A model generated the notes under the pieces. The model made no database searches, was not told the origin of the DNA, and saw only the letters and a list, made by a program, of their open reading frames with translations. 64,000 nt of DNA from positions 124,001 through 188,000 of the forward strand of contig CAJNOJ010000088.1 of the NCBI GenBank assembly GCA_905250025.1, in the 5' to 3' direction. Source of the DNA: Adineta ricciae (taxonomy: Eukaryota > Rotifera > Eurotatoria > Adinetida > Adinetidae). Of this stretch, positions 21,889 to 32,172 are shown one piece after another (the stretch's first letter is position 1; each line of letters opens with the position of its first letter). The position numbers were made by a program, and so were the translations under genes.

Positions 21889-23132
21889 TCATTCAGATTT
21901 TTCTCGTTTGAAAAGTCGAATCGTTGATAGATCATCGATAACGGCAAGACTCATCACTGGTTTATGACGTTCATTACGTGAATCGATGCCGTGAAAACCT
22001 CCGAGCAGATAGCATGTCTTGGATTCATTGGTTACTTCATTGTTGACTTCTACCGTTACTTTCAATTGATTCAGTTTGATTTGCTTGATTTCACAGTCAG
22101 ATTTCGAATGCAATCCATAGCAAAGACGAAGAAACCACCCGCTAATATAAGTACCAGCCGTTCTTGAATCATCTGAATGTTATTACTGTAAATCAATCTC
22201 AATATCAACTTACTTTCCGGACTTTCCACCGCCGACATGTTCGATATCCATGACCTTATTCCAGAATTCTTGGTCGACGTTACCTTGATAAGTATCGATA
22301 AATTGATCAATCACCGGTAATATTGCATTGATGTAACTCTCGAAACTATCGCGACTAAATTTTTTTAAATCTTGAATTTTCTTTCGTAATAATTTCCAAT
22401 CTTCCAATGTACCAAGGAAATGAACATTACGAATGCCACATTTGGTGATATAACATTCATAGTCGAAATATTTTTGACATGTGCTCATCACGACAAGCGA
22501 TGATAGAAGTGATTCGATTGCTGTTGTTGTCGAAAACTGAGGAGACAACAAGTCGGCCACATTAGTTTTTACATTCTGATCTATTTTTGTTCGTATTCGT
22601 GCGAGAAAACTCTCCCAACTACACGAAAAATAAAATGTACATTCGTCAACTGTCTCGAATAATTGTACAGACTCACTCAGGTTCAAGTCGAGCAGTTTGA
22701 ACGATGGTCAATCTCTTTCGACCATCTTCATGGTCGACAAAAAGCTTGCGAAGTTGCTCGGCATGGTCGTTCACATACTGTGAGAAGTAGATACATACCA
22801 TCAACCAAATATCATCGGGAGAGAGAACTATATCTTCATGTGAATTATACGCAAAAAGAAATGAGGAGAAAATCGCATGTGTGTCATTGGCTGACGTATC
22901 TAAACACGAAACAAATCTATTTTGCTGCTAAAAACTACTTCTTACGAGAGCCATTGGTAACCGTGTATCTCACTTTGTAACGAGTTTCATCCTTGACGTT
23001 ATCATCTAATTGAGATATCCAATAAATATCAGACGGATGATCATGAACTTCATCGATACTATAATATCGGTTAGTTCTAGGAAGATCCGGACAAATCGGG
23101 ACGGTGTGGTAAATAGACGACGACGACGACAT
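21889..23132 (-). CDS. DUF4419 family protein
   Basis: Four exons, 23132-22946, 22899-22677, 22618-22214 and 22162-21889, with introns of 46, 58 and 51 bp; phases match throughout and give 362 residues. DUF4419 signatures run across the joins: AYNSHEDIVLSPDDIWLM, YVNDHAEQLRKLFVDHEDG, DLLSPQFSTT, CGIRNVHFLGTLEDWKLL, VDQEFW and AGTYISGWFLRL. This family is found mostly in fungi and bacteria, with no known biochemical function; its presence in an animal with small spliceosomal introns suggests an older transfer that has since gained introns. No signal peptide. The first exon begins with a serine run at the ATG (MSSSSS). Confidence 0.8.
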
Positions 23133-23207
23133 ATTATTATGCGTAGCGATGAAAACAACAGAAAAAAAAGAACAAAAAAATTCAAAACAAATGATGTCGT
23201 TAGTAGT

Positions 23208-24521
23208 TTAAATATATTTTGAAGGCACAGGCGGTACGTTTATGTCAAAACGATATCCATATTCAACACCACCACTTTTCACTGTTTCATTTCGTAGAAC
23301 CTTCCCGGTCACTTTTTCGATGATCACCACATCCGTCGATACACCTAAACCTTCAAAGTCAGAAAATACATAATCCATAAAAGCGAATAATAATCGATTA
23401 TAATTCGTTTCCAAACTCTTGAAATCCATTGTAATCAAATAGTTATCACTTTCCATAGTTACCAATTGTCTCAGCGGTATAGTAGCATTGCCAAACGAAT
23501 CAGTGACATTCACCCAATTACTACGGTCAACATCGAATCGATGTAATTTACCGTCATTACACGAATCTAATGTGATATTCCAAACGGTTACTGATCTTAA
23601 CTCGATGTGCGCTGTGGTATTGAGACGAATATCACTGAAACGTGCATCCATTGTTTTCAAAAGTGCATCGGCATAAGTTAAACCAGTACCAGCAATGATG
23701 CTAAATTCTTGAGATTGATTATTCGATGGAATATTTACGTAGTACCATCCCCAAGCGTATTTTGCGTCTGGTTTTTGTTTTGGTGGAGATGATGGCATGA
23801 TTTCACCCCAATTCGAATCACCATAAGCACGGAAGCCAGCATCTTTCGTAATAGTGAATTTTTCACCTTTAATTTTGACAAATCCTTCGACTTCCGCCGT
23901 ATGAGAGTACGTGTTCCACATGATGACGCCTTCTAAGACTCTATCGGGTCCTTCGAATATATCTTGTGCATACCAACCGTAGATTCGAGATAATGTTAAA
24001 TCCCATTGGATTTCTAAATCTTTTGGACAACCGTCGCAAAACCAGACGTTGTCGACCGTATCTTTTGACATATTACCACTAATTCGAAAGGTGTTATCGT
24101 CGATGGGAAGAATTTCATGTATTGTTCGATTGGTATTCGCATGAATCTTATAATTGAATATTCCTTCGACAGAAAATGCATTTCTATCGTAGAATTCATA
24201 CTTTTGCATTCGAAAATTTCGTTTATTATCTACGACTGAAAAGCCCACAGCAGCGCCATCATACGCACAAACTTTTGTATCCGTATGTTTGCACAATGTC
24301 GTACCATATGCTATTGCATAATGACGATCGTTATTGTTGTCACGAATCCAATAATACCACCATTGATAATACGGCAGATACTTTTTATATTCATGTTGTC
24401 GGTACCGTTGATAATTCAATGATGGTTGAAGTACACCGTTGCCGGGCAATGGAACAGCAGTACTACCTACAATGAAATAGTTGATTGCTACCAATAGAAA
24501 CACGAGAGATTGCATCGTCAT
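23208..24521 (-). CDS. Secreted lipocalin-like protein, CrtC/AttH or tocopherol-cyclase-like
   Basis: Single exon, 437 residues, starting MTMQSLVFLLVAINYFIVGS, a signal peptide. The body is beta-rich with many N-glycosylation sites. Two features resemble the CrtC/AttH/tocopherol-cyclase beta-barrel group: a WWYYWIRD start of the first barrel, and GFVKIKGEKFTI followed by GDSNWGE and YAWGWYYVN in the second. Fungal Diels-Alderase-like members share this layout. An enzymatic role on a lipid or polyprenoid is possible but not shown; no catalytic residue can be named. The family call is my weakest point here, the gene itself is solid. Confidence 0.7.
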   Translation of the reverse strand: MTMQSLVFLLVAINYFIVGSTAVPLPGNGVLQPSLNYQRYRQHEYKKYLPYYQWWYYWIRDNNNDRHYAIAYGTTLCKHTDTKVCAYDGAAVGFSVVDNKRNFRMQKYEFYDRNAFSVEGIFNYKIHANTNRTIHEILPIDDNTFRISGNMSKDTVDNVWFCDGCPKDLEIQWDLTLSRIYGWYAQDIFEGPDRVLEGVIMWNTYSHTAEVEGFVKIKGEKFTITKDAGFRAYGDSNWGEIMPSSPPKQKPDAKYAWGWYYVNIPSNNQSQEFSIIAGTGLTYADALLKTMDARFSDIRLNTTAHIELRSVTVWNITLDSCNDGKLHRFDVDRSNWVNVTDSFGNATIPLRQLVTMESDNYLITMDFKSLETNYNRLLFAFMDYVFSDFEGLGVSTDVVIIEKVTGKVLRNETVKSGGVEYGYRFDINVPPVPSKYI

Positions 24522-24734
24522 TTCACCTATCTGTGTATTTGTACGATGAAATATTTTGTTATTTCACTCATTTTTATTTTGCTTCTTTTCGCTTGAGAAT
24601 ATCTAACAGGTGTGTGCCCAAAAAGGACAATTACTGGAATGATACGTCACATCGTTTCATATATCTTTTTATTTCGAACATTGTTGCGTATCCAAATCGA
24701 CTTGCTTGTAAAGAACTTCTATCAAGCCGAGTAT

Positions 24735-25060
24735 AAAGTATTCCGGTCGATGGTATACTGAAGATATTCTCGCCGGTGTTGTCTACTGTTTGCATATCGA
24801 TAGCAATTTAGAAGACGGTGTACTGAAATTCCATTCGGAAACAACGCCACAGTTTAAGGTTCAGCAAATTAATATCGACACTGGTACTTCGATTGTGTTT
24901 ACGCTATTCTGATATAATCTACCATACACTAGATGAAGCTAGTTTCAATTTATTGCATTCAGATAAGATTGTAAAACTGCAACGACGATTTTGTGATTTG
25001 CGTATAGAAAAAGTTTTTATCTTTTTCACCAAATCTACGATGGAGTATTGACCAAGCAAA
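24735..25060 (+). pseudogene. Fragment of an unidentified gene
   Basis: A coding-like stretch SGRWYTEDILAGVVYCLHID, LEDGVLKFHSE and VQQINIDTGTSIVF ends in TGA at about 24912. It resumes one base out of frame as IIYHTLDEASFNLLHSDKIV and LQRRFCDLRIEKVFIFF before a stop near 25050. It has no plausible start and is shorter than any likely parent. The style resembles the last half of a 2-oxoglutarate dioxygenase-like protein, but I cannot assign it. Confidence 0.35.
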
Positions 25061-25443
25061 AGAATTTCAACAACGTGTGTGTAAAGAAATGTTGTAGACA
25101 AAGATCGGGTGGGGATAGATACACTTCGGTAAGACATAACATGGTTCAATTTGTTAGACAAGCATCGATCAATAATGAAGAGATACGACATACAAAATCA
25201 GATTGGAGTCTATAGATTTTAGATACAAAGCAAACACGTTGATTTTCATTACAGAACGGCAAAACACATACTTTCTGTTTTCGTTTGCCACTCTTTCGTA
25301 TGTAGTCACTTACGTGGTAATCTAATAATAAAGAAAAAAGAAAGGTTTTTTCGTTCTTTTCACTAAACACGCAACTGTTATCTGTCATTCTGGTATTTGG
25401 TGGAAATGTAAATCTATCTTATTTTATCAAAGAAGACTTGCAA

Positions 25444-26937
25444 ATGAGTATGAAGTCGGTGCAGAAATTACATCCAGTCATGTTCGCTGGTACAGGTAGT
25501 GATGTAGGGAAAAGTGTCATCGTGACAGGTTTCTGTCGAATTTTTCTACAAGATGGACACCATCCTGCACCGTTCAAAGCACAGAACATGTCCCTCAACT
25601 CTTTCGCCACTCCCGATGGCATGGAAATCGGACGTGCACAAGCTGTACAAGCTGAAGCTGCCGGAATACCTTGTCATACCGATATGAATCCTCTTCTATT
25701 GAAACCAACATCCGATCAAAGCTCACAAGTTGTTCTGAATGGAAAACCTATCGGTAGTCAGACTGCGAGAGAATATTTTCGGAAAGAAGGCCGAGATGTT
25801 CTACGTCAAGAGGTGCACAATGCTTTCGATCGACTAGAAAAACAGTACAATCCGATTGTATTGGAAGGAGCTGGTAGTGTGTCTGAAATAAATCTCCGTG
25901 AACTTGATCTGGTCAATTTACCCATGGCTATTCATGCTCGAGCTGACGTGATTCTCGTTGCTGATATCGATCGAGGAGGTGTATTCGCTAGTGTCTATGG
26001 CTCAATTCTGCTGATGACAGAAGAAGAACGCAAGCACACGAAAGGAATTCTTATCAACAAATTCCGAGGCGATGTGTCGATCTTTGAATCAGGAGTAAAG
26101 ATGCTGGAAGAACTCTGTAAAATACCTGTTCTTGGAGTGATACCTTATTTTCGAGATATCCATATTGAAGAAGAAGATTCATTAACGCTGCAGACGAAAA
26201 ATTCACAAGCTACTCATGGAAAAATTAACATAGTTGTGATCTTGCTTCGTCATCTGTCAAATTTTACCGATTTTCATATTTTGGAACGAGATCCTCGTGT
26301 TCATCTTTACTATTCGAATGATGCGAAAGATATTGCACAGGCTGATATTATTCTGATACCAGGAAGTAAAAACACCATTTCTGATCTATGTGAACTACGT
26401 CGAAATGGAGTTGCGCAGAATATTGTATCAGCGTATGAGAAAGGAACAACTGTTATGGGAATTTGTGGAGGATATCAAATGCTAGGAAGAGAAGTATGCG
26501 ATCCACATCAAATCGAAGGACAAATAGAACGTTTTGCAGGTCTTTGTTTATTGCCGATCACAACTGAGATACAAAGCGAAAAAGTGACACGTCAAGTTCA
26601 ATTTACTTTCCTCGACTCAAAAGACTTATGCAACGGTTATGAAATACACATGGGCAAGACTGTTCCCATACACGGTATCGAATACAATTCTTTAAATACT
26701 TTGACTGATGGAACAAACGATGGATTCTACTTAAATCATAAATGTTTTGGTACATATATTCATGGAATATTGGATAACAGTGCATTTATTGACTTTCTGC
26801 TACGATCACACACTACTGAATTAGCAGATAAACCTTTCGACTACAAAGCGTATAAAGAAGAGCAATACAATAAATTAGCTGATCATATTCGTAGTCATGT
26901 TAATATGAATTTGCTTTATGAAATATTGACTAAATAA
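25444..26937 (+). CDS. cobQ: Cobyric acid synthase (CobQ/CbiP)
   Basis: Single intronless exon, 497 residues from the ATG at 25444 (the in-frame TTG before it is ignored); typical family length is about 490-510. It carries the full CobQ layout: P-loop GTGSDVGKS, PFKAQNMSLNSF, MNPLLLKP, EGAGSVSEINL, DIDRGGVFASVYG, GILINKFRGD and LIPGSKNT. The glutamine amidotransferase end has the cysteine nucleophile in GICGGYQMLG and the histidine in YIHGILDN. The enzyme makes adenosylcobyric acid by ATP- and glutamine-dependent amidation of four side chains. Cobalamin synthesis is otherwise prokaryotic, so this is a strong bacterial transfer candidate. Flanking genes have rotifer-type introns, arguing against contamination. 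No partner cob gene is in this window. Confidence 0.93.
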   Translation: MSMKSVQKLHPVMFAGTGSDVGKSVIVTGFCRIFLQDGHHPAPFKAQNMSLNSFATPDGMEIGRAQAVQAEAAGIPCHTDMNPLLLKPTSDQSSQVVLNGKPIGSQTAREYFRKEGRDVLRQEVHNAFDRLEKQYNPIVLEGAGSVSEINLRELDLVNLPMAIHARADVILVADIDRGGVFASVYGSILLMTEEERKHTKGILINKFRGDVSIFESGVKMLEELCKIPVLGVIPYFRDIHIEEEDSLTLQTKNSQATHGKINIVVILLRHLSNFTDFHILERDPRVHLYYSNDAKDIAQADIILIPGSKNTISDLCELRRNGVAQNIVSAYEKGTTVMGICGGYQMLGREVCDPHQIEGQIERFAGLCLLPITTEIQSEKVTRQVQFTFLDSKDLCNGYEIHMGKTVPIHGIEYNSLNTLTDGTNDGFYLNHKCFGTYIHGILDNSAFIDFLLRSHTTELADKPFDYKAYKEEQYNKLADHIRSHVNMNLLYEILTK

Positions 26938-27311
26938 TCTTGTCTGGCTGGTTGACAACCATTTTACACATTAACCTTGAATGATTTCCGAAACACATGA
27001 AGGACAAAATCAATATTGTCAGAGATCGAGGCTGATTATCGTTCTGTTTTATATAAAAAGAAGAAAAGTTCGTCATTAATTATGAATGCTCACTTCTTGC
27101 TCTGTATCAAAATTGATTGAAGTTAAAAGAGTAAGGAAAAAAGTACATCATGGTTATGTAAGAGAATAAACAGATGTCTACGAGAAAAACGATTTCTTTT
27201 GCTAAGAAAGAACATCATTGAACAGAAGTCAAACTTCAAAACGACGTTGGCAAAAAAAAAGAAAAGATTTGTGCTTGAAAGCAGAGAATTTTCTCTTAGA
27301 ATTCATTTATT
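26938..27311. other. Intergenic spacer
   Basis: AT- and purine-rich, no gene seen. A 93-codon frame at 27218-27499 starts with TTG and overlaps the true exon 1 of the next gene in another frame. Confidence 0.4.
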
Positions 27312-28547
27312 ATGCGAGATATAGAGAATATACATATTCCAACATTGACTTCATCCCGAAGTGGACCGGTGTCTACAAATTCCTGGGCTCCGACAGTGAC
27401 CACTGGATTGTACGTATTATGTTTCACTTTCCGCTAACAATCATTTCTATTTTATGTCCAGTGCTACACGAAGCAAAATTCTTTTTGGTGTATCTTTAAC
27501 GGCTGGAATAGTCGTCTGCTCTACAATACTTCTTGTACCTATACTTGTTACGCATGGCGAATATACGACAACCACAGGTAGATACTATTTTCTTCAGTCT
27601 TCATTCACTACTATCATCCTCTTCAGCAATAACAAAGACCACAGCTAGTACATCGACTATCAATACTACATCATCAGTTTTATTCACATTCACGTCCTCT
27701 ACAACATCTTCTTTCACAACATCATCCACCAGCACATTTTCTACAACAACCTCATCCACGAGCAGCTCATCTACAACAACGTCAATGGCCAGCACTTCCT
27801 CTTCAACAACATCTTCTCTCACAACATCGTCCACCAGCACATTCACTACAACAACGTCATCGACTAGTACGTCCACTACAACAACGTCGTCAACCAGCAC
27901 ATTCACTACAACAACGTCATCGACCAGTACGTCCACTACAACAACAACAAAAGGTAGATTTATGACAGAAAAACTTCGGTGTTAGACTATCGACTATTTT
28001 AGTCCAGTTAGCATTAACAAGTATTGATGGGATAATACATGGTGTATTTAATACCAGTGTAGGTGGTAATAGTATTACATCAACATCAGGTTTTGATGTT
28101 GGCAATTATCCACCGGCTGAATCACCCAACAATGCATGTGATGATAATATTATGACGAAATATCTTAGTTTCGGCAGTTGTTCAGAAACAGAGCTCTTTG
28201 CGACATGTGGTTTAAACACAGGTTTCTATTTGGAATTATTGCAACAGTTCGTATTAGTGACAGGAATTCGCGTTTGTACGGCTACTGATTATCCAGAACG
28301 TGATCCACTAGTGATTTCACTGGAAGGAAGCAATCGAACAGGAATATTTCTGACATTAGGTTCGAGTTGGTCATTAATCTACAATGGTAGCACTGGTCTC
28401 ACAGTAAATCCTGGTCGAGGTATCTGTGGATCAGTTCAATGGTTCACGAATGCAAATCAGTATAAAAGTTATCGATTTCTTGTTTCAAACAAACGTGCAA
28501 CGTCAAACAGTGTTCAATATTCTGAAGTGCAATTATTCGCTTCGTAA
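27312..28547 (+). CDS. Type II membrane protein with mucin-like stalk and discoidin-like end
   Basis: Four exons, 27312-27409, 27462-27577, 27627-27953 and 28003-28547, with introns of 52, 49 and 49 bp, phases consistent; 361 residues. A short cytosolic N-terminus (TSSRSGPVST) is followed by a single membrane span (LFGVSLTAGIVVCSTILLVP). A stalk of almost pure serine and threonine follows, built on a 10-residue repeat (TTTTSSTSTF). The last 180 residues resemble an F5/8 type C (discoidin) domain and end in SNSVQYSEVQLFAS. Expected at the cell surface, with O-glycans on the stalk and a ligand-binding tip. The stalk is a coding minisatellite likely to vary in length between alleles. Confidence 0.75.
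27640..27950 (+). repeat. Coding minisatellite for the Ser/Thr stalk
   Basis: About ten copies of a 30-bp unit rich in ACA, ACG and TCA codons, with higher identity toward the 3' end (27835-27945), where the copies are nearly perfect. It lies wholly inside one exon and stays in frame. Confidence 0.6.
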
Positions 28548-29165
28548 CTTTTCCAGTGTGATATAATGAGAGAAAAAAAAATAATTTTTTATCTAAATAG
28601 ATCGTCAATAAAGTAAATTCCGTCTGAACAGTCGATCTAATCTCAGAATGCTTATCGCCGTGTTGAGTGTCGTATTGCTCTTGGAAGGTTTTCACCCAAG
28701 ATTTCAATATAGCTGGCACGAAGTCAATCTTTGCACAGATTAAAAACAAAAAATTGATAGCGTGTACCGTAGGACAAGTTACAGCCAAAATCTGGTTATA
28801 ATTGGGGACGCATTAGTAATAGAAGCGTATTGAAATTTAATTTTAAAAAAGCACGTTCTATGAATGATAACGGCATTCTTTCTTATCTCATACAAGTATT
28901 TGAATATGGTAGTCATATTGCACGACTGATAAATAACGATATTTTCTTTCTCTTAATCTTTTTTTGCATGATAGTCCAAAGTCTATTTGCGCACAGAACG
29001 ACAAAAACACAATTACTTTCAACAGATGGCCATACATGCGTAAAACACCGTCTAGTGGCAGACGATAGAGGGAAGGAGAGAAAAAAGAGAAGAGAGAATA
29101 AGAGAGGGTGGATCTACACTATATATACAATAGTATCCTGACAGAAACAAATATTATTACTAAGA
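28548..29165. other. Intergenic spacer
   Basis: An antisense frame at 28600-28788 (VTCPTVHAINFLFLIC...) looks slightly coding-like but has no family match I know and no clear start context. TATATATA occurs at 29122-29127, upstream of the ZIP gene. Confidence 0.35.
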
Positions 29166-30204
29166 ATGAATGTGACTATGTCCACACCAAACAATGCTTG
29201 TATTCGAATTGATGATGAAAATAATGATCATTCGTACGATCTTCAATTACATATTTTATAGGTATTTGTTATACTGATTTTATCCGTCGGTGGTGCCTCG
29301 ATATCTGTTGTTTCATCACAAGTTAAACGTTTGCGTGACAATTCAGTTATTCTCAATCTAGGAAAATTCTTTGGTACTGGGTAAGGAGAAATCTGTTCGT
29401 AGAATGAAGCAAAGGAATATACAACAATTTGATTTTTTTAGAGTAGTATTAGCAACTGGCTTTATTCATATGTTACCAGCTGCAATGAAGGCATTAACTG
29501 ATCCTTGTTTACCTGATAATTATACTATATATGATGCTTCTGCTGGGCTTTTAGCTATGGTAGCCGCATTGATCATGCAATTGACTGAGTACATAGTTTA
29601 TCAACGATATCGATCGATTGAATCGCACAAGACTTCGACAGCAATAGATGGAGATACGTCCAATGGTAACAATCTGTTAGGTCATTCTCATGCCATAGGT
29701 TTCCAGAATGATAGTGAAACCAAGAAAATTAGTACATATTTACTTGAATTCGGCATTGCTCTACATTCAGTTTTGATCGGTTTGACACTGGGAACAGCAA
29801 CTGATGAATTTCTCGTTCTATTTATCGCCCTGGCTTTTCATCAGTTTTTCGAAGGCATGGCACTTGGCGCGCAAGTTGCTCGCCTAGATCACATTTCTTT
29901 ACGATCATGTCTATTAATGATCATGTTCTTCGCTCTTACAACACCTATTGGCATTATCATTGGCATTTGTATTCAATCAAATTCCTACAATCCCAAATCA
30001 ACGACATCCTTACTAATGAATGGCATCTTAGATTCTATATCCGCCGGTATTCTTATCTACGTTGCACTTGTTCACCTAATCGCTGGTGAAATGGATTGTC
30101 ATGCTCATACATTTCATGCTCTGAAAAGCCGGTTCAAAGTTTTGTACTTCCTAGCGTTATATGCGGGAGCGGGTACCATGGCTGTCATTGGATTATGGAC
30201 ATGA
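29166..30204 (+). CDS. ZIP-family metal transporter with an in-frame TAG
   Basis: Exons 29166-29380 and 29442-30204 are joined by a 61-bp intron (29381-29441) that restores FGTGVVLATGFIHMLPAAM. ZIP signatures are complete: TM4 EFGIALHSVLIGLTLG with the metal-binding histidine, and TM5 FHQFFEGMALGAQV with the HxxxEG motif. The protein moves zinc or similar divalent metals into the cytosol. The first exon reads SYDLQLHIL, then TAG at 29259-29261, then VFVILILS in the same frame, exactly where ZIP proteins have a continuous TM1. Either this copy is a recent nonsense allele, or TTTATAG is an intron acceptor (possible donor GTGACT at 29172, a 90-bp intron leaving only two residues before TM1). Confidence 0.7.
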
Positions 30205-30419
30205 ATGATTGTCTATAGAGAAATAAAAGAATTTTGATAATGAAATCTAAGATAAGAAAAATGTTTATTTATGATAGTAAAATCGATTTATGGATGCCGA
30301 AATGTACAGAGTATACATTCTTTGCAAAGAAAGTTTATGATGTCTTTCAAGGTCTTCTCTCTCCGAGACCCATGTATATAAATGCAATTGAAAACTTCCT
30401 CTGTATGCATCATTATACA

Positions 30420-31226
30420 ATGTTACTTCTTGGGTACATCATCTTGCTTACTCTCGCGTTCACCGCAGAAATATCAGCAACAGTGCATTGTTATATATGT
30501 GGCGATGAGGAATATGATTATCAGTTAACTGCTGACAATTTACCGGATGCATTAACTGGTTGTTCAAATTTTACTGCGACACGCAATTGTTATATTACAC
30601 TCACATGGGACAATGGGAAAAGTTCCATCGGTTCTTTTCACGATATTTTGGATGCGCCGGAATCAAAGGAAATGGCTTTCATGGCTGTATTGGCTAATGA
30701 CAATCAACCGTATACTACATTTCGATATTTATGCGCAACTGAGTTTTGCAATACACCAGCGAACCTCAAGCGTGCCTTGCGCTCAGCAACCGTAGAACAT
30801 TCACTAGTAGATTTGGTTCCACAGCTAAACAGTAGCATAACATTTGATCCGACTAGCTGCTACAGTTTCCAAAATGGATCTGTTTGTTCACCTTCTACCG
30901 GTTGTCAACATTGTCATATAACAATGCGACCCAACTGGAAGAATGTAACAAGCATTGAAATATGTGCTCGGTGTGATTCAGCTGGCCGACCTTATTTTGA
31001 AGCGATGACATACTTCGATTTGATTGAGCGAAAGCGGTACGATGATTTCGATATTCGATGTCTAACACCGAATTGTAACTCGTCGGATAATGTTGAATTG
31101 GTTCGTCGAAAGACAAATTTTCAATTCAACTATGACAAATATTTCGGTACCAGTCATGGAAATATCCTCACATCATCAATATTCCTAATCTTTTCAATTA
31201 TTCAAACATTTTATTTATTTATTTAA
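30420..31226 (+). CDS. GPI-anchored Ly6/three-finger-like surface protein
   Basis: Single exon, 268 residues from the ATG at 30420 (MLLLGYIILLTLAFTAEISA is the signal peptide); the long upstream frame starts with TTG and is not used. Two cysteine-rich modules follow: CYICGDEEYDY...C...FCNTP and CYSFQNGSVC...CQHC...CLTPNCNSSDN. Both have the final CN motif of Ly6/uPAR domains. Many N-glycosylation sites. The protein ends in a hydrophobic tail after a small-residue stretch (SSIFLIFSIIQTFYLFI), which fits a GPI signal. Surface receptor or modulator role is inferred from the fold only. Confidence 0.65.
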   Translation: MLLLGYIILLTLAFTAEISATVHCYICGDEEYDYQLTADNLPDALTGCSNFTATRNCYITLTWDNGKSSIGSFHDILDAPESKEMAFMAVLANDNQPYTTFRYLCATEFCNTPANLKRALRSATVEHSLVDLVPQLNSSITFDPTSCYSFQNGSVCSPSTGCQHCHITMRPNWKNVTSIEICARCDSAGRPYFEAMTYFDLIERKRYDDFDIRCLTPNCNSSDNVELVRRKTNFQFNYDKYFGTSHGNILTSSIFLIFSIIQTFYLFI

Positions 31227-31337
31227 TTGATAATAAGAGAAAAAATAAATGTTATATGACTAGCTAACAAAATAGCTAAAAGGGTACCCCACTGCATGTC
31301 AAAAGCTATTTATAAAAAAAAGAATCAAATGTTATTT

Positions 31338-31529
31338 TCATTTCTTTTGTTCATTGTTGGATTGCTGTGGCACTTGTCCGTTGCCTTCAGCACCTGCTGA
31401 TGATTTCACTTCAATTTCATTGCCGTTGCGTTGAAGACCACTGTTTGAACAGGGCAAATTCTTGCCAGGATCTAAAGTAGCTTTCCATGTTGACTTCGAA
31501 GATCCCGGTCCAACTTGATACGAGCGCAT
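31338..31529 (-). CDS. Tiny hydrophilic protein, paralogue A
   Basis: 63 residues from the ATG at 31529, with a good TATA box (TATATATAAAG on this strand) 73 bp upstream. Sequence is glycine/serine/lysine-rich and probably disordered, without cysteines, signal or membrane segment. It shares MRS-x-GPGSS(K/R)STWK and DPGK with the gene at 32371, which lies head to head with it. That conservation, against a diverged rest, shows that both are real genes under selection. No family recognised. Confidence 0.65.
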   Translation of the reverse strand: MRSYQVGPGSSKSTWKATLDPGKNLPCSNSGLQRNGNEIEVKSSAGAEGNGQVPQQSNNEQKK

Positions 31530-31601
31530 TGTTTAGAATGATGTAGCAAGACGATGTAGAGGATTGTATTTGTTGTGATGTTGAGATGCGTAACAGTAAC
31601 A

Positions 31602-31613
31602 CTTTATATATAC
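31602..31613 (-). promoter_or_regulatory. TATA box of paralogue A
   Basis: CTTTATATATAC on the plus strand (GTATATATAAAG on the minus strand) 73 bp before the ATG at 31529. Confidence 0.5.
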
Positions 31614-31776
31614 GTAAAAGAGAGGGAGAGAGAGATAAATAGTCGTCTTTTTTGGTAGCATAGAAAAATGTTAATCTCGCTCAGTGACGTACTGAGTCTC
31701 TTTTCAGTTATTACCCAAAACGATCTTTATCGAATATGGATATTTCTGTTTTTTTTTCTTGCTTGAGAGAGAGAGA

Positions 31777-32172
31777 GAAAGAGAACTGTCGACGCCAATC
31801 GACTAATGATAGAGGGTGATAGAAATGGAAAAATATGTGTGTTGCCATCTCGCGGAGAAAAAAATTCTTGTTTGTTTATCTTTGTTCGAGTACCGATGAC
31901 CTTCGAAACATATTTATCCATACAAGATTAACAAAAAAAAATCGAAGTTTTCCCATAAATATATTCTTTCTTTAGCAGATGAATATTATCTTCACACAGT
32001 TTGATTTTTCCTCTCCTTTGTCATACGTCTTTACAATATCTCGTGCATTAATAACGAAGATAATAACTTCTGCTCTTTTTTTTTCTTCGCGAGATGGCAA
32101 CACACATATTTCTTTTGCCATTTCCGTCGTCCTCTGTCGTTCGTCGTTTGGCGTCGACAGTTCCTTCTCTTT
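31777..32172. repeat. Inverted repeat at the centre of a duplicated gene pair
   Basis: Arm 31777-31868 matches the reverse complement of 32082-32172 at about 80% identity (my estimate by eye), with a spacer of about 213 bp. Shared blocks include ACTGTCGACGCCAA and TATGTGTGTTGCCATCTCGCG. The flanking genes (31338-31529 and 32371-32565) are paralogues in mirror order about the same centre, near 31950. Confidence 0.75.

Noticed and set aside
25438..25443. TTG as start of cobyric acid synthase
   Set aside because: Eukaryotic context; the first ATG at 25444 keeps the whole P-loop region.
25444..26937. Bacterial contamination as the source of CobQ
   Set aside because: Neighbours on both sides have short GT-AG introns and animal-type domains in the same continuous sequence.
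27601..27936. Minus-strand frame rich in Val and Asp (VDDVVVVNVLVDD)
   Set aside because: It is the complement of the Ser/Thr repeat of the mucin-like gene; the pattern is forced by the repeat.
28444..28788. Minus-strand frame with VTCPTVHAINFLFL
   Set aside because: Partly coding-like, but overlaps the 3' exon of a real gene and gives no family match; left unassigned.
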